Source of the DNA: Candidatus Methanomethylicia archaeon
GTDB taxonomy: Archaea; Thermoproteota; Methanomethylicia; Methanomethylicales; Methanomethylicaceae
Direction of reading: 5' to 3'
Length of the DNA stretch: 7,920 nucleotides
NCBI GenBank assembly: GCA_024464205.1
Contig: JANHAI010000041.1
Span: 1 to 7,920 of the forward strand
Under the pieces are notes generated by a model that was not told the DNA's origin, searched no databases, and worked only from the letters and a program-made list of their open reading frames with translations. Both the position numbers and the translations under genes were made by a program. The first letter of the stretch is position 1. Each line of letters opens with the position of its first letter. Of the stretch, positions 6,001 to 7,920 are shown piece by piece.

Positions 6001-7254
6001 ATGGAATATAGGGTTAAGGACATTCGATTGGCGGAGCAGGGGAAAGGCCAATTGAATTGGGTAGAGGAACATATGCCGGTACTGATGAAGATTAGGAAGC
6101 GCTTTTCTGAAGAGAAGCCACTGGAAGGACTGAAGATCTCTGCATGCCTTCATGTCACCAAGGAGACGGGGTTATTGGCTAAGACCCTTAAGGAAGGCGG
6201 GGCGAAGATCACACTTATCGCATCGAATCCGCTCTCAACACAGGACGATGTTGCAGCCGCTTTGGCGAGCGAGGGGATAAAGGTCTTCGCATGGAAAGGG
6301 CAGTCAAAAGAGGAATACTATGACTGCATAGAAACAGCGTTAGGGGCGATGCCGGACATCACCATGGATGACGGAGCCGACCTGGTCACAGCGCTGCATT
6401 CCAGAGATAAGAGCTTTTTGAAAGTGATAGGCGGGACTGAAGAGACGACTACGGGGGTTGTTAGGCTCAGGGCAATGGAGAAGAAAGGCGTGCTAAGATA
6501 CCCGATAATTGCAGTCAACGATGCTGAGACAAAATGGGATTTCGACAATGTCTACGGAACTGGGCAGAGCACTCTTGATGGCATAATCAGGGCAACCAAC
6601 ATCTTGATAGCAGGCAAGACATTCGTTGTTGCAGGGTATGGTCATTGCGGGCGCGGCTTGGCGAATAGGGCGCGCGGGATGGGGGCGAGGGTCGTAGTCA
6701 CAGAAGTTGAGCCTGTGAAGGCTCTGAAAGCAGTGATGGACGGCTTCCAGGTGCAAAGGATGGAAGACGCGGCGGAGATAGGGGACATATTTGTCACTGC
6801 TACAGGCAACAAGAATGTCATCAGAAAGGAACATTTCTTGAAGATGAAGAGCGGTGCGATTGTGGCTAATACGGGGCACTTCAATGTGGAGATCAACATA
6901 AATGATCTTGAGGAAGCGTCGGAAAACAAGTCCAGGATCAAACAGTTCGTTGATCAATATACATTGAAAGGGGGGAAGAAGATATACCTGCTAGCTGAGG
7001 GCAGGCTCGTGAATCTTGTAGCCGCCGATGGCCATCCTAGCGAGGTCATGGATATGAGCTTCGCTAACCAAGCATTGAGCGTAGAATACATTGCATGCCA
7101 CGCAAGGGAACTTGAGCCCCGTGTTTATGAGGTCCCGAAATGGATAGATCAGAGCGTGGCAAAATTGAAATTGCAAAGCCTTGGCATCGCCATTGATGTG
7201 ATGTCTGATGAGCAGAACGAGTATATCAAGACTTGGCTCGAGGGAACTTTATAA
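6001..7254 (+). CDS. ahcY: S-adenosyl- (or S-inosyl-) L-homocysteine hydrolase
   Basis: This NAD-dependent enzyme cleaves S-adenosylhomocysteine to adenosine and homocysteine, relieving product inhibition of methyltransferases. The 417-residue product aligns to the human enzyme at a constant offset of eight. It keeps CLHVTKET (49-56) with His51, Thr53 and Glu55; STQD (79-82); DDGAD (123-127) with Asp123; EETTTG with Glu148; Lys178, Asp182 and Asn183; the NAD loop GYGHCGRG (212-219) and Glu235; His293 in TGHF; Asn338; and His345 in DGHPS. It ends at WLEGTL, without the KPDHYRY tail whose Lys and Tyr reach the NAD of the neighbouring subunit in human and most bacterial enzymes; archaeal forms usually lack it. 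In some methanogens this family prefers S-inosylhomocysteine, so the exact substrate is open. Start ATG 6001 has GGGTGA upstream. Confidence 0.96.
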   Translation: MEYRVKDIRLAEQGKGQLNWVEEHMPVLMKIRKRFSEEKPLEGLKISACLHVTKETGLLAKTLKEGGAKITLIASNPLSTQDDVAAALASEGIKVFAWKGQSKEEYYDCIETALGAMPDITMDDGADLVTALHSRDKSFLKVIGGTEETTTGVVRLRAMEKKGVLRYPIIAVNDAETKWDFDNVYGTGQSTLDGIIRATNILIAGKTFVVAGYGHCGRGLANRARGMGARVVVTEVEPVKALKAVMDGFQVQRMEDAAEIGDIFVTATGNKNVIRKEHFLKMKSGAIVANTGHFNVEININDLEEASENKSRIKQFVDQYTLKGGKKIYLLAEGRLVNLVAADGHPSEVMDMSFANQALSVEYIACHARELEPRVYEVPKWIDQSVAKLKLQSLGIAIDVMSDEQNEYIKTWLEGTL

Positions 7255-7264
7255 AGAAGGAGGC

Positions 7265-7287
7265 GGGGGCTTAAGATTAATCCCCCC
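7265..7287. terminator. GC-rich hairpin in the convergent spacer between ahcY and the methyltransferase gene
   Basis: GGGGG pairs with CCCCC across an interior that can itself pair as TTA/TAA, giving a strong stem 10 bases after the ahcY stop. On the plus strand no T-run follows. On the minus strand seven T bases (7295-7289) come just before it, about 35 bases after the methyltransferase stop, and could end that transcript. It may serve both genes as a terminator or 3'-end stabiliser. Confidence 0.5.
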
Positions 7288-7329
7288 TAAAAAAATTGGC
7301 ACCTTTTAAAATTCATCACTATACAATCT

Positions 7330-7920
7330 TTAACCTTTTACTGCTTTTACCATCGCTTTCAAGTTCTTTGTGGGAGTCCTAGGAGCTATCCCACAGCTTG
7401 GCGCCAAGACGTCGACGCCTGCAGCCAAAGCATTCCTCGATTCCCGCAGTACATCTTCCTCAGTTCCATTCAAAAGGGCACCAGCAGACGGGACATTGCC
7501 GACAATCGCAATTTTTCGGTCTCCAATCACTTTCTTTGTGGCAGCAACATCAACTTTCTCTTCAATGCTCAGACCTCCAAATCCGCATTCTGCCATGTGG
7601 GCTATGATGGGTGTTGCATTCCCACAAATGTGAAGTATCGATTGTTTAGTAATGCTGGCTATCTGTTTTAGAGGCTCCTTTGCGAATTTTTCGAACATCC
7701 GTGGGCTCAGCACTGAAGGCGAGGAGGTCGGATCTGCAGGGGCAATCACATCGACCCCTTCTTGAAGGAGGGCTTTAGCGTATATCAGGCAGGCATCCTC
7801 GGCTTTCCTGATGTATTCTTGTGCTTGGTCTGGCTTGCGTATCATCATGAGGCAGAGGCGTTCCACCCCCACCATGTGACCGGCGAGCGTCAACGGACCT
7901 TCGAACCCAACAATTATTGG
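7330..7920 (-). CDS. Zinc methyltransferase of the MtaA/MtbA (uroporphyrinogen decarboxylase) superfamily (5' end outside window)
   Basis: The frame is open to the right edge, so the N-terminus is missing; 196 residues are visible, beginning PIIVGFEGPLTLAGHMVGVE, an internal family motif rather than a start. The family fold is a TIM barrel. The zinc ligands of the MtaA/MtbA type are present: HxC in LHICGN (visible residues 97 and 99) and Cys176 in APSCGIAPRTP. IEEKVD and IVGNVPSAGALLNGT, conserved in methylcobalamin:coenzyme M methyltransferases, also match. These enzymes transfer a methyl group from a corrinoid protein to a thiol such as coenzyme M. True uroporphyrinogen decarboxylase lacks this Cys triad. 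No corrinoid protein or substrate-specific methyltransferase is in view, so the donor, and whether coenzyme M is the acceptor, are unknown. It is convergent with ahcY. Confidence 0.88.
   Translation of the reverse strand, partial: PIIVGFEGPLTLAGHMVGVERLCLMMIRKPDQAQEYIRKAEDACLIYAKALLQEGVDVIAPADPTSSPSVLSPRMFEKFAKEPLKQIASITKQSILHICGNATPIIAHMAECGFGGLSIEEKVDVAATKKVIGDRKIAIVGNVPSAGALLNGTEEDVLRESRNALAAGVDVLAPSCGIAPRTPTKNLKAMVKAVKG

Noticed and set aside
6493..6957. Minus-strand open frame of 154 codons
   Set aside because: It is antisense to ahcY, whose conserved residues span the same stretch.
1..7920. CRISPR arrays, tRNA or rRNA genes, insertion sequences, phage genes
   Set aside because: No regularly spaced direct repeats, cloverleaf-like segments, transposase motifs or phage structural genes were seen on either strand.

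Overview
The window reads as chromosomal DNA from an archaeon. Likely promoters are archaeal TATA boxes (TTTATATA, TTTTTAAA, TTTAAAA) about 25 to 30 bases before the expected transcript starts. Ribosome binding sites are GGTGA-type, complementary to the archaeal 16S 3' end. Starts are often non-ATG (TTG, GTG), AGG/AGA arginine codons are common, and S-adenosylhomocysteinase lacks the C-terminal tail of the eukaryotic and bacterial enzymes, as archaeal forms do. The lineage cannot be fixed from this window. A methyltransferase of the MtaA/MtbA family beside anaerobic-type carboxylate metabolism points to an anaerobe, perhaps a methylotrophic or Bathyarchaeia-like lineage. That is inference.

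Layout. Bases 1-1444 (minus) hold nearly all of a flavin-dependent oxidoreductase of the vanillyl-alcohol oxidase/4-cresol dehydrogenase type. It is open to the left edge, starts with TTG, and has its own promoter. After an AT-rich spacer (1445-1667) comes a three-gene minus-strand operon in transcription order: a gamma-like one-helix membrane subunit (3574-3305), a free biotin carrier protein (3285-2797) and the membrane beta subunit of a sodium-pumping decarboxylase (2804-1668). Divergent from it, across a spacer of about 185 bases carrying promoters in both directions and two inverted repeats, is the carboxyltransferase subunit (3760-5172), which has no biotin domain of its own. Together these four genes make a complete split-subunit oxaloacetate decarboxylase-type sodium pump. 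The carboxyltransferase moves the carboxyl group from the substrate to biotin on the carrier, the beta subunit releases CO2 and exports sodium, and gamma holds the complex together.

Bases 5255-5950 (plus) encode an unrecognised soluble protein with a zincin-type HELLH motif. Fifty bases later comes ahcY (6001-7254), S-adenosyl- (or S-inosyl-) homocysteine hydrolase. A GC-rich hairpin in the convergent spacer separates ahcY from an incomplete minus-strand gene (7330 to the right edge) for a zinc methyltransferase of the MtaA/MtbA/uroporphyrinogen-decarboxylase superfamily.

There is no tRNA, rRNA, CRISPR array, insertion sequence or sign of phage. The most distinctive things are the split decarboxylase with a shared hairpin module in two of its subunits, the unassigned HExxH protein, and a nearly identical 13-base TGCA-centred motif in two separate intergenic regions. 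I did not see a clearly undescribed multi-gene system.
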